NCBI RefSeq assembly: GCF_003932505.1
Contig: NZ_QZMU01000001.1
Coordinates: forward strand, 1,488,001 to 1,552,000
DNA: 64,000 bases
Direction of reading: 5' to 3'
Origin: Thiohalobacter thiocyanaticus
Lineage (GTDB): Bacteria > Pseudomonadota > Gammaproteobacteria > Thiohalobacterales > Thiohalobacteraceae
Below the pieces are notes generated by a model. It was not told where the DNA came from and made no database searches. It worked only from the letters and a program-made list of their open reading frames with translations. Positions within the stretch are counted from its first letter, which is position 1; each line of letters begins with the position of its first letter. The translations under genes were made by a program, and so were the position numbers. Shown piece by piece: positions 33,454 through 41,705 of the stretch.

Positions 33454-34782
33454 TCAGCGCACGGCAATCCCCGGCACTTCCGGCGACTCGGCCTCCACCG
33501 CGTCGACCGGCGCGAATTCGAAGTTCAGCGCCTCCAGGATCCGGTTGTATTTCTCCAGCAACGCCTTCTGGTTCTCCGCCCCGGCATGGATATGGGCGAT
33601 ATCGTAGCTGTAGCTGTCCTGTTCGATCAGGTCCGACAGTCGCATGCCCGGTTTTATCCTGATTTCGATCAGGGTCCCCGGGAACTGCCGCTCTATCGCC
33701 TCGACCTCCCGGCGATCCGGCACATGGGTGGCGATGCCGTCCTCGAACACCCGTACATGGAACTTGGCGGCGCACCCGTACTTTCCCTGCCGCAGGGGGA
33801 AGTCGGGCTCCCGGCCCAGCGCCAACTCGACCATGATCTGGAAATTCGAGGCACCGTCCACCTTTTCAAACATATCGCTGTGTGACTGGGACAGTCGCGG
33901 ATTGATCTCCAGCAATCCGATCCTTCCGCTGTTCGGCTGATAGAAATACTCGACATTGTAGGTGGCATTGTCATAGCCCAGATGCCGCATCAGCCTGCCG
34001 GTCGCCTCACCAAGCCTGTCCTTGACCCGCTTCGGCAGAGAGGAGGGATATTGATAACGCAGGAAGGAGGAGCGCTTCGGGTAGTTGATGGAATCGACAA
34101 TCCCGTGATGCCAGGGCCTGCCGTGGCAGACATAACCCTCCACGGTGCATTGCCGACCCGGGATCAACGCCTCGACAATGCAGTGATGCCCCCTGACCCG
34201 GGAGATCTCCTCCGGCAGCTGCGCGTGGGACAGGATGTGATCGAACGGCTCGGCGATGCGGCGGATCCCGGCCCGGATTGCGCCGATCGCTTCCCGCAGA
34301 TCCTGCCGGTTCCTAACCTTGAAGGCCAATAGCGAATCCGTGCCCTTGATCGGCTTGATCCAGAAGGGATAGGGCAGTTCAATATTGTTTACCTCGGCGT
34401 CATCGAAAGGATCCACCTCGGTGAAAGGCGGTGTGAACTCGGGGATGACCTTGCGCTGCTCGATCCGGCTCCAGTACTTGTGCTCGCAGCGCAGCACGCT
34501 TTCCAGCGAGGGCGAAGGCAGATTGCGGCGGTGGCAGAGGATGGGGACCATGACGGTCACTGGAAAGTCCCAGTAACCGACAATGGCGTCGATCGAACCC
34601 TCGAAGGCATTCAGACGCCGTTCGGCCAGGGCCAGGCATTCCTCGACCGGGTAATAACCGCCTCCCTTGACCTCATCGAATGACAGCAGCTCATGAATCC
34701 TGTGTTCGGTGCCGATATTCAGATTCCGCATCTTGCGCATGTTGAACGCGTCGGCACCGACGACGAAAATATTCTCGGGCAT
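33454..34782 (-). CDS. ATP-grasp domain protein of unknown substrate
   Basis: A 442-residue protein with an N-terminal pre-ATP-grasp region and an ATP-grasp fold: the FWIKPIKGTDSLLAFKV strand, the GRQCTVEGYVCHG glutamate strand and the Mg-binding LLEINPRLSQSHSDMF motif. Such enzymes join a carboxylate to an amine or thiol via acyl phosphate. I cannot name its substrate. AGGAGG precedes the ATG. It stands alone between dnr and nirN, converging on dnr with an eight-base gap. It is not part of the standard nir or nor gene sets. Confidence 0.75.
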   Translation of the reverse strand: MPENIFVVGADAFNMRKMRNLNIGTEHRIHELLSFDEVKGGGYYPVEECLALAERRLNAFEGSIDAIVGYWDFPVTVMVPILCHRRNLPSPSLESVLRCEHKYWSRIEQRKVIPEFTPPFTEVDPFDDAEVNNIELPYPFWIKPIKGTDSLLAFKVRNRQDLREAIGAIRAGIRRIAEPFDHILSHAQLPEEISRVRGHHCIVEALIPGRQCTVEGYVCHGRPWHHGIVDSINYPKRSSFLRYQYPSSLPKRVKDRLGEATGRLMRHLGYDNATYNVEYFYQPNSGRIGLLEINPRLSQSHSDMFEKVDGASNFQIMVELALGREPDFPLRQGKYGCAAKFHVRVFEDGIATHVPDRREVEAIERQFPGTLIEIRIKPGMRLSDLIEQDSYSYDIAHIHAGAENQKALLEKYNRILEALNFEFAPVDAVEAESPEVPGIAVR

Positions 34783-34919
34783 ACAGCCTCCTGTGCCACT
34801 GCCCCGAATATAGTTCCGGTCGGCGGGATGTCGAGGAGTGGAGAAGGGGCCGAAGCGTCAACGCCCTGTCACGGATTCTGTTTTCCCCGGCCCTGGCACC
34901 TGAACCTGACACCTGGAAT

Positions 34920-36470
34920 TCAATGACTCGTCCCCGCCGAACGGGTGATCTTGTTGTGGACGTTGTACTTGCCCGAGGGCTTGACCATGGGCAGGCGCCT
35001 GACCTCCTCCAGGGTTTCCGCGTCATAGACGATCACCGCCCCCTCGTTGTCCCAGATGCTGAGCAGGGCGTGCTCACCATTGCGATCGAATTCGATGTGG
35101 GCAGCGGTCTTGCCGGGCTCGGGCCGCAGGGTACGGACGATCTCCAGGCTGCGCTTGTCGATGATATGGACCTTGTCGCGGTTCGGGCCGAAGAAGACAT
35201 CCACCCAGGCATAGGGCGTGTTCTCGTGGCTGCGCATGAAAAAGCCGGGGCCTTCGGTTTTGATCCGTTTGATGGTCTTCCAGTTCTCCATATCAATAAT
35301 GCTGACCTCGCCTTTCTTGAGATGCGGCGTGGCCAGCACGGTACGACCCTGGTATTCCCAGGTAATGCCTGACCCCAGATGCGGCAGACCGTCCAGTTCC
35401 AGCTCGGCGATCTTTCTGCCCACATCGAGATGGACCACCTGGCCGTTGCTGGCGTTGCGAGCCGCGCCGATCAGATGGGTATAACTCTGATCGAAGAAGA
35501 AGTCGTCGAGGTAGTCGTCCAGCTTGATCCGACGCACCGGGAAGGGGCCGCGGTCGATCACACCCTCCTCCATGCGGTAGTCGTGCATCAGACCCTTGTA
35601 TACCGGCAGCGGATTGTCGGCATAGCGGATCTCCCAGACCTCGGGGATATCCTTGAGTGCGGCGATGAAGCTCTGGCGCGGCGGAGCGTCATAGACCGCA
35701 CTCACGCGCGAGCCGTTGCCGTGATCATCCGCCACCTCGAAGATCCGCAGCAGCCGCAGATCCCGTGCGTCCAGCAGCACCAGGCTGTTGGGCAGATAAT
35801 TGGCCACCATTACATAACGGCCATCGGCCGAGACCGCCAGGTTGCGAGTATTGATGCCGGCGCGCACCTCGGCCACGTACTGCAGACTGTACATGTCGAA
35901 CTTGGCGATCCAGCCGTTGCGCGAGGCGAAATAGACAAAGCGACCGTCCGGTGAGTACTTGGGCCCGCCATGCAGGGCATAGCGGGTAGGCACGCGCTTC
36001 AGCACCTCGAAGCTGTCGCCGTCGAGGATGCTGGCATGATGATCACCCAACTCCACCACCACGAACATGTTGAGCGGATCGGCCTCATGGACCGGCGCGA
36101 CCGGGAGGGAGTCCCGTGGGACCAGCAACCTGTGCGTGGTCTCGATGGCCGACTCACTCCAGGCCGGCATGGTCGCCGGCGGCGTGAAGATGTAATCGAC
36201 CAGGGCCTGGATCTCGGTCGTCGACAACTTGTCGCCATAAGCCGGCATCTGCGTAGCCGGCCGCCCTTCTGCAATCACCCCCACCGCCTGCTCCGGTTCG
36301 AGCCGCCGCATCACAGCAGGCAGCAGCGCCGGCCCCATGCCGCCGAGGCGGTTGTCCCCGTGGCATTCGGCGCAGTGCTGGCGGTACAGTTCCGGCACGG
36401 TGATCTCTTCGGCGTACGCCTGGGGAATGAAGCTGGATAGCAAGAGGATACTGCTGAGGATTCCAGCCAC
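34920..36470 (-). CDS. nirN: NirN, dihydro-heme d1 dehydrogenase (cytochrome cd1-like)
   Basis: About 516 residues. A periplasmic cytochrome c domain (heme motif CAECH, then GMGPAL and an axial Met region QMPAYGDKLS) precedes an eight-bladed propeller of the cd1 type. NirN performs the last step of heme d1 synthesis. The start is uncertain: GTG 36470 gives a clean signal peptide (SSILLLSSFIPQAYA), while the frame is open to ATG 36614. The extra 48 codons are largely translated repeat (CACGGATGAA arms) and look non-native. It is last in the nir order. Confidence 0.85.
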   Translation of the reverse strand: MAGILSSILLLSSFIPQAYAEEITVPELYRQHCAECHGDNRLGGMGPALLPAVMRRLEPEQAVGVIAEGRPATQMPAYGDKLSTTEIQALVDYIFTPPATMPAWSESAIETTHRLLVPRDSLPVAPVHEADPLNMFVVVELGDHHASILDGDSFEVLKRVPTRYALHGGPKYSPDGRFVYFASRNGWIAKFDMYSLQYVAEVRAGINTRNLAVSADGRYVMVANYLPNSLVLLDARDLRLLRIFEVADDHGNGSRVSAVYDAPPRQSFIAALKDIPEVWEIRYADNPLPVYKGLMHDYRMEEGVIDRGPFPVRRIKLDDYLDDFFFDQSYTHLIGAARNASNGQVVHLDVGRKIAELELDGLPHLGSGITWEYQGRTVLATPHLKKGEVSIIDMENWKTIKRIKTEGPGFFMRSHENTPYAWVDVFFGPNRDKVHIIDKRSLEIVRTLRPEPGKTAAHIEFDRNGEHALLSIWDNEGAVIVYDAETLEEVRRLPMVKPSGKYNVHNKITRSAGTSH

Positions 36471-36739
36471 GGATGAACACGGATGAACACGGATATGAAA
36501 GATAATGAGCCAGAGTGCAGGCCGGAACAGGCGCTGCAAGGCCTGTTTCCGGCCCCGACCGGTCATACCGGGAACGCTACGCCTATTCCAGCCTGCTTTG
36601 ATCATTCGTTGCATTTATGCGTGTTTATCCGAGGCTTCAATACCACCACACTCAAACCTCAAACCGGCTCGACCGGGATGAACACCTTTCCCTTTCTGTA
36701 TTCCTTGGCGATCCCCGCGTCTCTGCGCCTCTGCGTTGA
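36467..36739. repeat. Repeat cluster between nirJ and nirN, running into both
   Basis: The left arm carries CCACGGATGAACACGGATGA (36467-36494); an inner hairpin is GGCCGGAACAGGC...GCCTGTTTCCGGCC (36520-36554); the right arm is TCTCTGCGCCTCTGCGTTGAA (36719-36739), of another family. The left arm overlaps the nirN N-terminus and the right arm encodes part of the NirJ C-terminus. Confidence 0.75.
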
Positions 36740-37918
36740 ACGCTTATAGGGCGTCACCGCCAATCGCTCGCCGGCATCCGCCACCCCGATCTCGCCGTCG
36801 TCCAGATAGCAGGCCGGGTCCTCGGCCCAGGGGTTGCCGGTGAGCTGCCAGGCACGCACCCGGGTGTTGCCGCCGCAGATGCCGCGGTAGCGGCACTCGG
36901 CACAGCGACCTTCCAGCGGGCGCTGCGCCTGCTTCAGGCCGGCCATCAGGGGGTCGGAGGTGTCCTCCCAGATCCTGGAGAAGGGTCGCTGCCTGACGTT
37001 ACCCAGGGGATAGTCCCACCAGAAGGTATCCGGGTGCACCTCGCCCAGGTTGTCGATGTTGGCGATCCAGCGCCCGGAGGCATTGCCGCCCCAGTCGCGC
37101 AGCAACTGCTCCATGTAGCCGGCCTGCTCCGGGAAGCGGCGCTGCACCCAGCGCAGCAGCCAGGCCCCGTCTGCATCATTGTTACCGGTGACGAACTCAC
37201 GCGGCTGACCCGCCTCGATGTAGTCCCAGCAGGTGTCGAACAGATAGTCCATGGCCTCACGGGTCATGCGATGGTGGGCGTCGTCCTTGCGGTTGCGGTT
37301 GCCGCGCCCGCCGTAGTTGAGGTGCGAGAGATAGAACTTCTCCACTCCCTCGGTTTCCATCAGCCGGACCACCTCGGGCAGCTGGTGGGCATTGTCGCGG
37401 GTGAGCGTCATGCGCATGCCGACCTTGATGCCGGCCTCGCGGCACAGACGGATACCGCGCAGGGCCTCGGCGAAGGCGCCCTGTTTGCGCCGGAAATAGT
37501 CGTGGGTCTCGCCGATGCCGTCCAGACTGATGCCGACATAGTCGTAGCCGACTTCTCTGATCGGTTCGATCATGCTCTCATCGATCAGGGTACCGTTGGT
37601 GGACAGCCCCACGTAGAAGCCCATGGCCTTGGCGCGTTTGGAGATATCGAAGATATCCGGCCGCAGCAGCGGCTCGCCGCCGGACAGGATCAGTACCGGC
37701 ACGCCGTAGGCCCGCAGGTCGTCCATCACGTCATAGACCTGCCGGGTATCCAGCTCGCCGGGGAAATCGGTATCGGCGGAAATGGAATAACAGTGCTTGC
37801 AGGCCAGATTGCAGCGCCGGATCAGATTCCAGATCACCACGGGTCCGGAGGGCTTGCCGGCCGGGCGGAAGGGTTTGGGGTCTTTCAGGGCCTGCAGATA
37901 GCGTGTTATCCGGAACAT
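36659..37918 (-). CDS. nirJ: NirJ, radical SAM enzyme of heme d1 biosynthesis
   Basis: A 419-residue radical SAM/SPASM protein. The cluster motif is CNLACKHCYS; LILSGGEPLLRPDIF and GISLDGIGETHD follow. The SPASM cysteines are in CAECRYRGICGGN with a further DPACYL. NirJ removes two propionate chains from didecarboxysiroheme. I use ATG 37918 (MFRITRYLQAL) behind AGGTGA; a GTG three codons upstream is possible. The last 25 or so residues after AVTPYKRS are encoded by a repeat arm and adjacent spacer DNA and are probably not part of the ancestral protein. Confidence 0.95.
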   Translation of the reverse strand: MFRITRYLQALKDPKPFRPAGKPSGPVVIWNLIRRCNLACKHCYSISADTDFPGELDTRQVYDVMDDLRAYGVPVLILSGGEPLLRPDIFDISKRAKAMGFYVGLSTNGTLIDESMIEPIREVGYDYVGISLDGIGETHDYFRRKQGAFAEALRGIRLCREAGIKVGMRMTLTRDNAHQLPEVVRLMETEGVEKFYLSHLNYGGRGNRNRKDDAHHRMTREAMDYLFDTCWDYIEAGQPREFVTGNNDADGAWLLRWVQRRFPEQAGYMEQLLRDWGGNASGRWIANIDNLGEVHPDTFWWDYPLGNVRQRPFSRIWEDTSDPLMAGLKQAQRPLEGRCAECRYRGICGGNTRVRAWQLTGNPWAEDPACYLDDGEIGVADAGERLAVTPYKRSTQRRRDAGIAKEYRKGKVFIPVEPV

Positions 37919-37919
37919 T

Positions 37920-38465
37920 TCATTCACCTTTTGGGTTCGGCGGGGTTGACACAGAGTGCGCAGAGGCGCGGAAGCCGGTCTTCTTCAGCACCTCGGTGCT
38001 GAACAGGACGTCATAACTGCGCACCCGCTCACCCAGCATTCCGGCGATCTGCGCCACCTGCTCGTGCACGGCATCGCGGTTGCGGCCGTGGACCATGGCG
38101 AACAGGTTGTAGGGCCAGTCGGGCAATGCGCGTGGACGGATGTAGCAGTGACTGACAAAGTCTAGGGCACCGACCTCGCGGCCTACCTCGCGCACCAGCG
38201 CATCGGGGATATCCCATACCGACATGCCGTTGCCGCGGAAGCCCAGGCGGTAATGGTTGGGCACGGCGGCGATACGGCGCACCACACCGCGCGCCTGCAT
38301 GGCGCGGAAGGTTGCCATCACCTCATCGGCGGTCACGCCCAGCTGGTCGGCCAGCGCATGATAGGGATGCGGCACCAGCGGCAGGCCGGCCTGGGTCAGT
38401 TCGATCAGGCGGCGCTCCAGATCGCCGTTATTCAAGGAGGTTGCCTTTGCCAGTGCTTCAGACAT
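37920..38465 (-). CDS. nirH: NirH-like siroheme decarboxylase subunit (Lrp/AsnC type)
   Basis: A 181-residue AsnC/Lrp-like protein with an N-terminal helix-turn-helix and a RAM-type domain. RALPDWPYNLFAMVHG and RRIAAVPNHYRLGF mark the siroheme decarboxylase group. NirD, L, G and H together convert siroheme to 12,18-didecarboxysiroheme. It overlaps nirG by eight bases and is one base from nirJ. Lettering follows the conserved order D-L-G-H. Confidence 0.88.
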   Translation of the reverse strand: MSEALAKATSLNNGDLERRLIELTQAGLPLVPHPYHALADQLGVTADEVMATFRAMQARGVVRRIAAVPNHYRLGFRGNGMSVWDIPDALVREVGREVGALDFVSHCYIRPRALPDWPYNLFAMVHGRNRDAVHEQVAQIAGMLGERVRSYDVLFSTEVLKKTGFRASAHSVSTPPNPKGE

Positions 38466-38922
38466 CGAATTTCAGCCTCAGGTAGAACTCTTCCTGCTTG
38501 GGGAAGTTGTAGACCTCAAGGCCCGTCGCCGCCTTGATGCGGCTCAATACAGAGGCGATATCGGTGGCCTCCGCCACCGCGACCACGAACCACATGTTGA
38601 AGGCGTGATCGCGCCGGTAATTGTGCGCCACCTCCGGGAAGACATTGACGATGCCGGCGACCTCGTCGAAGCGGGCGTCCGGTACCTGCAGGGCGGCCAG
38701 GGTAAAGGCGCCACCCATGCGCTCGACGTTGTACATGGGTCCGATGCGGCTCAGGTAACCGGCAGTCTTCAGCGCCTGGAGCCGGCGAAGCAGGGTCGTC
38801 TCGTCGGTGCCGAGCTCACCGGCCAGCTCGGCGTAAGGGGCCTCGCACACCGGGATGCCGTCCTGCAGCCGGTTGATGATGGCCCGATCCAGCAGGCTCA
38901 GTTCCTGCAGCGCCGCGTTCAT
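38458..38922 (-). CDS. nirG: NirG-like siroheme decarboxylase subunit (Lrp/AsnC type)
   Basis: A 154-residue AsnC-like protein. VAHNYRRDHAFNMWFVVAVA, with the active-site histidine, is typical of the NirD/NirG subunits. The start ATG 38922 overlaps the nirL stop (ATGA); codons further upstream lie in nirL. It is probably paired with NirH. Confidence 0.88.
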   Translation of the reverse strand: MNAALQELSLLDRAIINRLQDGIPVCEAPYAELAGELGTDETTLLRRLQALKTAGYLSRIGPMYNVERMGGAFTLAALQVPDARFDEVAGIVNVFPEVAHNYRRDHAFNMWFVVAVAEATDIASVLSRIKAATGLEVYNFPKQEEFYLRLKFDV

Positions 38923-39443
38923 GCCGGCACCCCGGCACGCTCGGAGACCGGCTCGCAATACCGGGCCCCGCACTGCTTGAAGCGGCGGCGGCTGAACAGG
39001 ATCTCATGCGGGATGTCGTGCAGGCCGCATTCCCCGATCACCTGGGCCAGCTTGCCGCACACGGCCCCGCGCGACTGACCGTGAATCATGGTAAACAGGT
39101 TGTAGGGCCAGTGCGGCAGCCGCCGCGGCCGGCGGTAGCACAGGGTGATGAAGGGATAGCGGGCCAGACAGTTGCCCAGCCCGGCGACATCGGTCTCGGG
39201 CACGTCCCACACCACCATGGCGTTGGCACGGTAGCCCAGCTCGCGGTGGCGCACCACCACGCCGAAGCGCTTGATGGCGCCGGCGAGACGCAGCTTGCCC
39301 ATTCGCTGCATGACCTCTTCCTCGGTCATGCCGATGCGCCGGCCGAGCTCGGCAAAGGGCCTTGGGACCAGCGGCAGGCCCTGCTGGATCAGGGCCACCA
39401 GGGCGCGATCCTTGCCATCAAGTCTGAGCGGATGCATTTTCAT
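38919..39443 (-). CDS. nirL: NirL-like siroheme decarboxylase subunit (Lrp/AsnC type)
   Basis: A 174-residue AsnC-like protein with the RLPHWPYNLFTMIHG block that pairs NirL with NirH. The helix-turn-helix is in ELGRRIGMTEEEVMQRMGKL. It overlaps nirD by four bases (ATGA) with GGGAGG upstream. It ends with a short Cys-containing tail (QCGARYCEPVSE). Confidence 0.88.
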   Translation of the reverse strand: MKMHPLRLDGKDRALVALIQQGLPLVPRPFAELGRRIGMTEEEVMQRMGKLRLAGAIKRFGVVVRHRELGYRANAMVVWDVPETDVAGLGNCLARYPFITLCYRRPRRLPHWPYNLFTMIHGQSRGAVCGKLAQVIGECGLHDIPHEILFSRRRFKQCGARYCEPVSERAGVPA

Positions 39444-39928
39444 TGCCGCCTCCCCCGCTGATCGAAGTTCAGGTCGAAGCCCAGGTCGATGAAGTAATCC
39501 TCCAGCATGGGCAGGTCCAGCACCGGGCAGCCGCTCCAGGCCTCGATCTGGTCGAGCACGGCGTCCAGCTCGTCGCGGTCGGCGGCCGTGACCACGAACC
39601 AGAGATTGAATTCATGCTCGCGTTCATAGTTGTGATTGACCTGCGGCAGGTCATTGAGATAGGCGGCCACCTGTTCAAGCTGCGGGGCCGGCACGGCCAT
39701 GGCGGCCAGGGTGCTCACGCCGATGCTGTTGGGCCGGAACACCGGCCCGACCCGGCTGATCGCGCCGCGCGCCTGGAGCCCGGCCAGGGTCTCCAGCACC
39801 GTCTGCTCGTCCACGCCCAGACGCGCGGCCATGTCGGCGTAGGGCGTGGGCGACAGGGGCAGGTCCCGCTGGAAGTCGTTCAGCAGGCGCCGCTCCAGCT
39901 CACTGTATTCTGCGTTGGCTTCTCTCAT
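39440..39928 (-). CDS. nirD: NirD-like siroheme decarboxylase subunit (Lrp/AsnC type)
   Basis: A 162-residue AsnC-like protein with VNHNYEREHEFNLWFVVTA, the block that pairs it with NirG, and an N-terminal helix-turn-helix. I choose ATG 39928 because GAGG lies at ideal distance. A GTG four codons earlier overlaps the nirF stop. It is first of the four decarboxylase genes. Confidence 0.88.
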   Translation of the reverse strand: MREANAEYSELERRLLNDFQRDLPLSPTPYADMAARLGVDEQTVLETLAGLQARGAISRVGPVFRPNSIGVSTLAAMAVPAPQLEQVAAYLNDLPQVNHNYEREHEFNLWFVVTAADRDELDAVLDQIEAWSGCPVLDLPMLEDYFIDLGFDLNFDQRGRRQ

Positions 39929-39936
39929 GTCACACC

Positions 39937-41232
39937 TCACAGACCGATCCTGTGCGCGCGGTCGGTAAAGAAGATACCGCTGGGTTTTTCCGCCTCCAGC
40001 CGGGCGCGCTCCTCACGGCTGGCCGTGTCGTAGATCACCAGGGCGTCGGCGTCGCGCACCGACACCCAGACCTCGCCGCCGCGCGGGGTGAACTCCATGT
40101 GCAGCACACCCGGACCCGGCTGCAGGGTGTCGATGATTTCGCGCTCACGGGTGTCGATGACCTGGATGCGGTCATTGTCGGGATAGGCGAAGTTGACCCA
40201 TACCTCGCGGCCGTCGGGGCGGGCCATGACGAACACCGGCTGGCCGTGCACCGGGATGGTGCCGACCTGCTCCCAGGTATTCATGTTCACGACCAGCACC
40301 GCATGGCGCCCGACCGCGGGCACGAAGGCCAGATTGCCGGCCACCGCCCAGCCTTCCAGATGCGGCATCTTGTAGACCGGCAACTTCTCTTCGCCTTTGC
40401 CGTAATCGGGCAGGATACGGCGCACGCCGGCCTCCAGATCCCACAGATCCAGCAGCGCCATGCCGTCCTCGCCGAACAGGCCGGCGATGTACCAGCGTCC
40501 GTCGGGGGTGAGCAGGGCGTCGTAGGGCAGGCGGCCGATGCCGGTGAATTTATGGATGACGGGATTGGCGGGGTCGGCGAATTCCACCACCCAGGTCTGG
40601 CCGGCCTCGTACAGGCTGAACACGAAGCGCTGTCCGGGGGCGTCGACCAGGCCGATGACCTTGGAACGCTGGCCATCACCGTACTCGGCCGGGATGTCGG
40701 CCACCAGTTCCAGGGTACGGGCGTCGAAGATACGCACGCCGCCCGGCTCGTAGTTGGACACCGCCACCCAGCGCCCGTCCTGGGAGATGGCCCCGCCGAT
40801 GGCGTTGCCGGCCTGCACCGTGCGGCCGACGATCTCGTTCCTGAGCATGTCCACCCGGGTCAGGCCGCCGTCGCGGCCGAAGACGTAGGCGTAGCGGGCA
40901 TCGCGCGAGAACACCACCGAGGCGTGCGACAGATCGCCCAGCCCGGTGATGCGGGCGAGCTTCTCATGCTCGGTGGTGTCCACCACCAGCACCGAACCGG
41001 TGGCGCGCTCGATCACCAGGCCCAGGTCGCCGGTGCCGCGCAGCTGGGGGGTCGCGCAGCCGCTGATGACGAGAACCAGGCCCAGCAGAACGAACCACAG
41101 GGTCCCGTCATACCGGCGCAGGCCGGCATCCAGGTTCGCGACCCTGCCAGGCAGTCTGGATTCCGGCCTGCGCCGGAATGACGGAATCCGGGAACCGGCT
41201 TCGGGCCGTTTACCTGTATTCTCCATATCCAT
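39937..41232 (-). CDS. nirF: NirF, heme d1 biosynthesis protein (cd1-like propeller lipoprotein)
   Basis: A beta-propeller resembling the d1 domain of NirS. Blocks such as YAYVFGRDGGLTRVDML and VFVMARPDGREVWVNFAYPD are typical of NirF, which converts didecarboxysiroheme to the next intermediate. A lipobox (LVLVISGC, Cys at residue 59) follows a membrane segment. The region before it is odd: residues 17-42 are the translation of an intergenic hairpin repeat (41107-41182). No ATG, GTG or TTG lies between the repeat and the signal segment, so the repeat seems to be translated. Confidence 0.9.
   Translation of the reverse strand: MDMENTGKRPEAGSRIPSFRRRPESRLPGRVANLDAGLRRYDGTLWFVLLGLVLVISGCATPQLRGTGDLGLVIERATGSVLVVDTTEHEKLARITGLGDLSHASVVFSRDARYAYVFGRDGGLTRVDMLRNEIVGRTVQAGNAIGGAISQDGRWVAVSNYEPGGVRIFDARTLELVADIPAEYGDGQRSKVIGLVDAPGQRFVFSLYEAGQTWVVEFADPANPVIHKFTGIGRLPYDALLTPDGRWYIAGLFGEDGMALLDLWDLEAGVRRILPDYGKGEEKLPVYKMPHLEGWAVAGNLAFVPAVGRHAVLVVNMNTWEQVGTIPVHGQPVFVMARPDGREVWVNFAYPDNDRIQVIDTREREIIDTLQPGPGVLHMEFTPRGGEVWVSVRDADALVIYDTASREERARLEAEKPSGIFFTDRAHRIGL
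41107..41182. repeat. CATTCCGGC-type hairpin repeat inside the nirF 5' coding region
   Basis: GTCATACCGGCGCAGGCC...CCAG at 41107-41133 and the inverted CTGGATTCCGGCCTGCGCC...GTCA-type partner at 41155-41182. It is the same family as the hairpins at 10806, 11926, 13089 and 56485. It encodes NirF residues 17-42. Confidence 0.85.
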
Positions 41233-41291
41233 TCAGTCATCTCGCATTATTTATTTCTTTGTGTGTTTTACGTCTTTCCTGTTGAGTCTGA

Positions 41292-41705
41292 TCAAAAGCC
41301 TGATCGCAGCCCCTCCACCAGCCAGCGCACTTCGTCTTCGGTGAGGATGCCGCGCCAGGGCGGCATGGGGGTGCCGGGGCGGCCGTCGAGGATGGTGTTC
41401 ACATACATCTCCTCCGGCAGCCGCTGCATGGCCTGCTGGGTGAGCGCCGGACCCAGACCGCCCTTGAGGGTCAGCCCGTGGCAGGAGCCGCAGTCCTGTT
41501 CCAGCAGGTGACGCAGCTCGCCCTGGCGCGCGGCCGACGGCTCGGCCTGGACACCGGCGGCCAGGGCAGACAGCATGAATACCCCCAGCAGTCCTCCGCG
41601 CCGGTTCCTTCCCTCATACCGACGCAGGGCGGTATTCATCCGGCCGGCGGTGCTGGATGCCGGCCTGCGCCGGCATGACGGGTCAATTTGTCTAAGCGCT
41701 CGCAT
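41292..41705 (-). CDS. nirC: NirC, small c-type cytochrome of the nir cluster
   Basis: A 137-residue monoheme cytochrome (heme motif CGSCH at residues 72-76, GGLGPAL and a later Met region TPMPPWRG), in the nirS-E-C-F order expected for NirC. A signal segment (GLLGVFMLSALAAGVQA) precedes the mature part. As in NirF, the very N-terminus (residues 9-31) is a translated hairpin repeat. ATG 41705 overlaps the nirE stop; ATG 41639, within the repeat, would still give a signal peptide. Confidence 0.85.
   Translation of the reverse strand: MRALRQIDPSCRRRPASSTAGRMNTALRRYEGRNRRGGLLGVFMLSALAAGVQAEPSAARQGELRHLLEQDCGSCHGLTLKGGLGPALTQQAMQRLPEEMYVNTILDGRPGTPMPPWRGILTEDEVRWLVEGLRSGF
41614..41681. repeat. 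Hairpin repeat inside the nirC 5' coding region
   Basis: TCATACCGACGCAGGGCGGT at 41614 and inverted CTGGATGCCGGCCTGCGCCG at 41653-41672, continuing to 41681. Same family as the copy in nirF. It encodes NirC residues 9-31. Confidence 0.8.
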
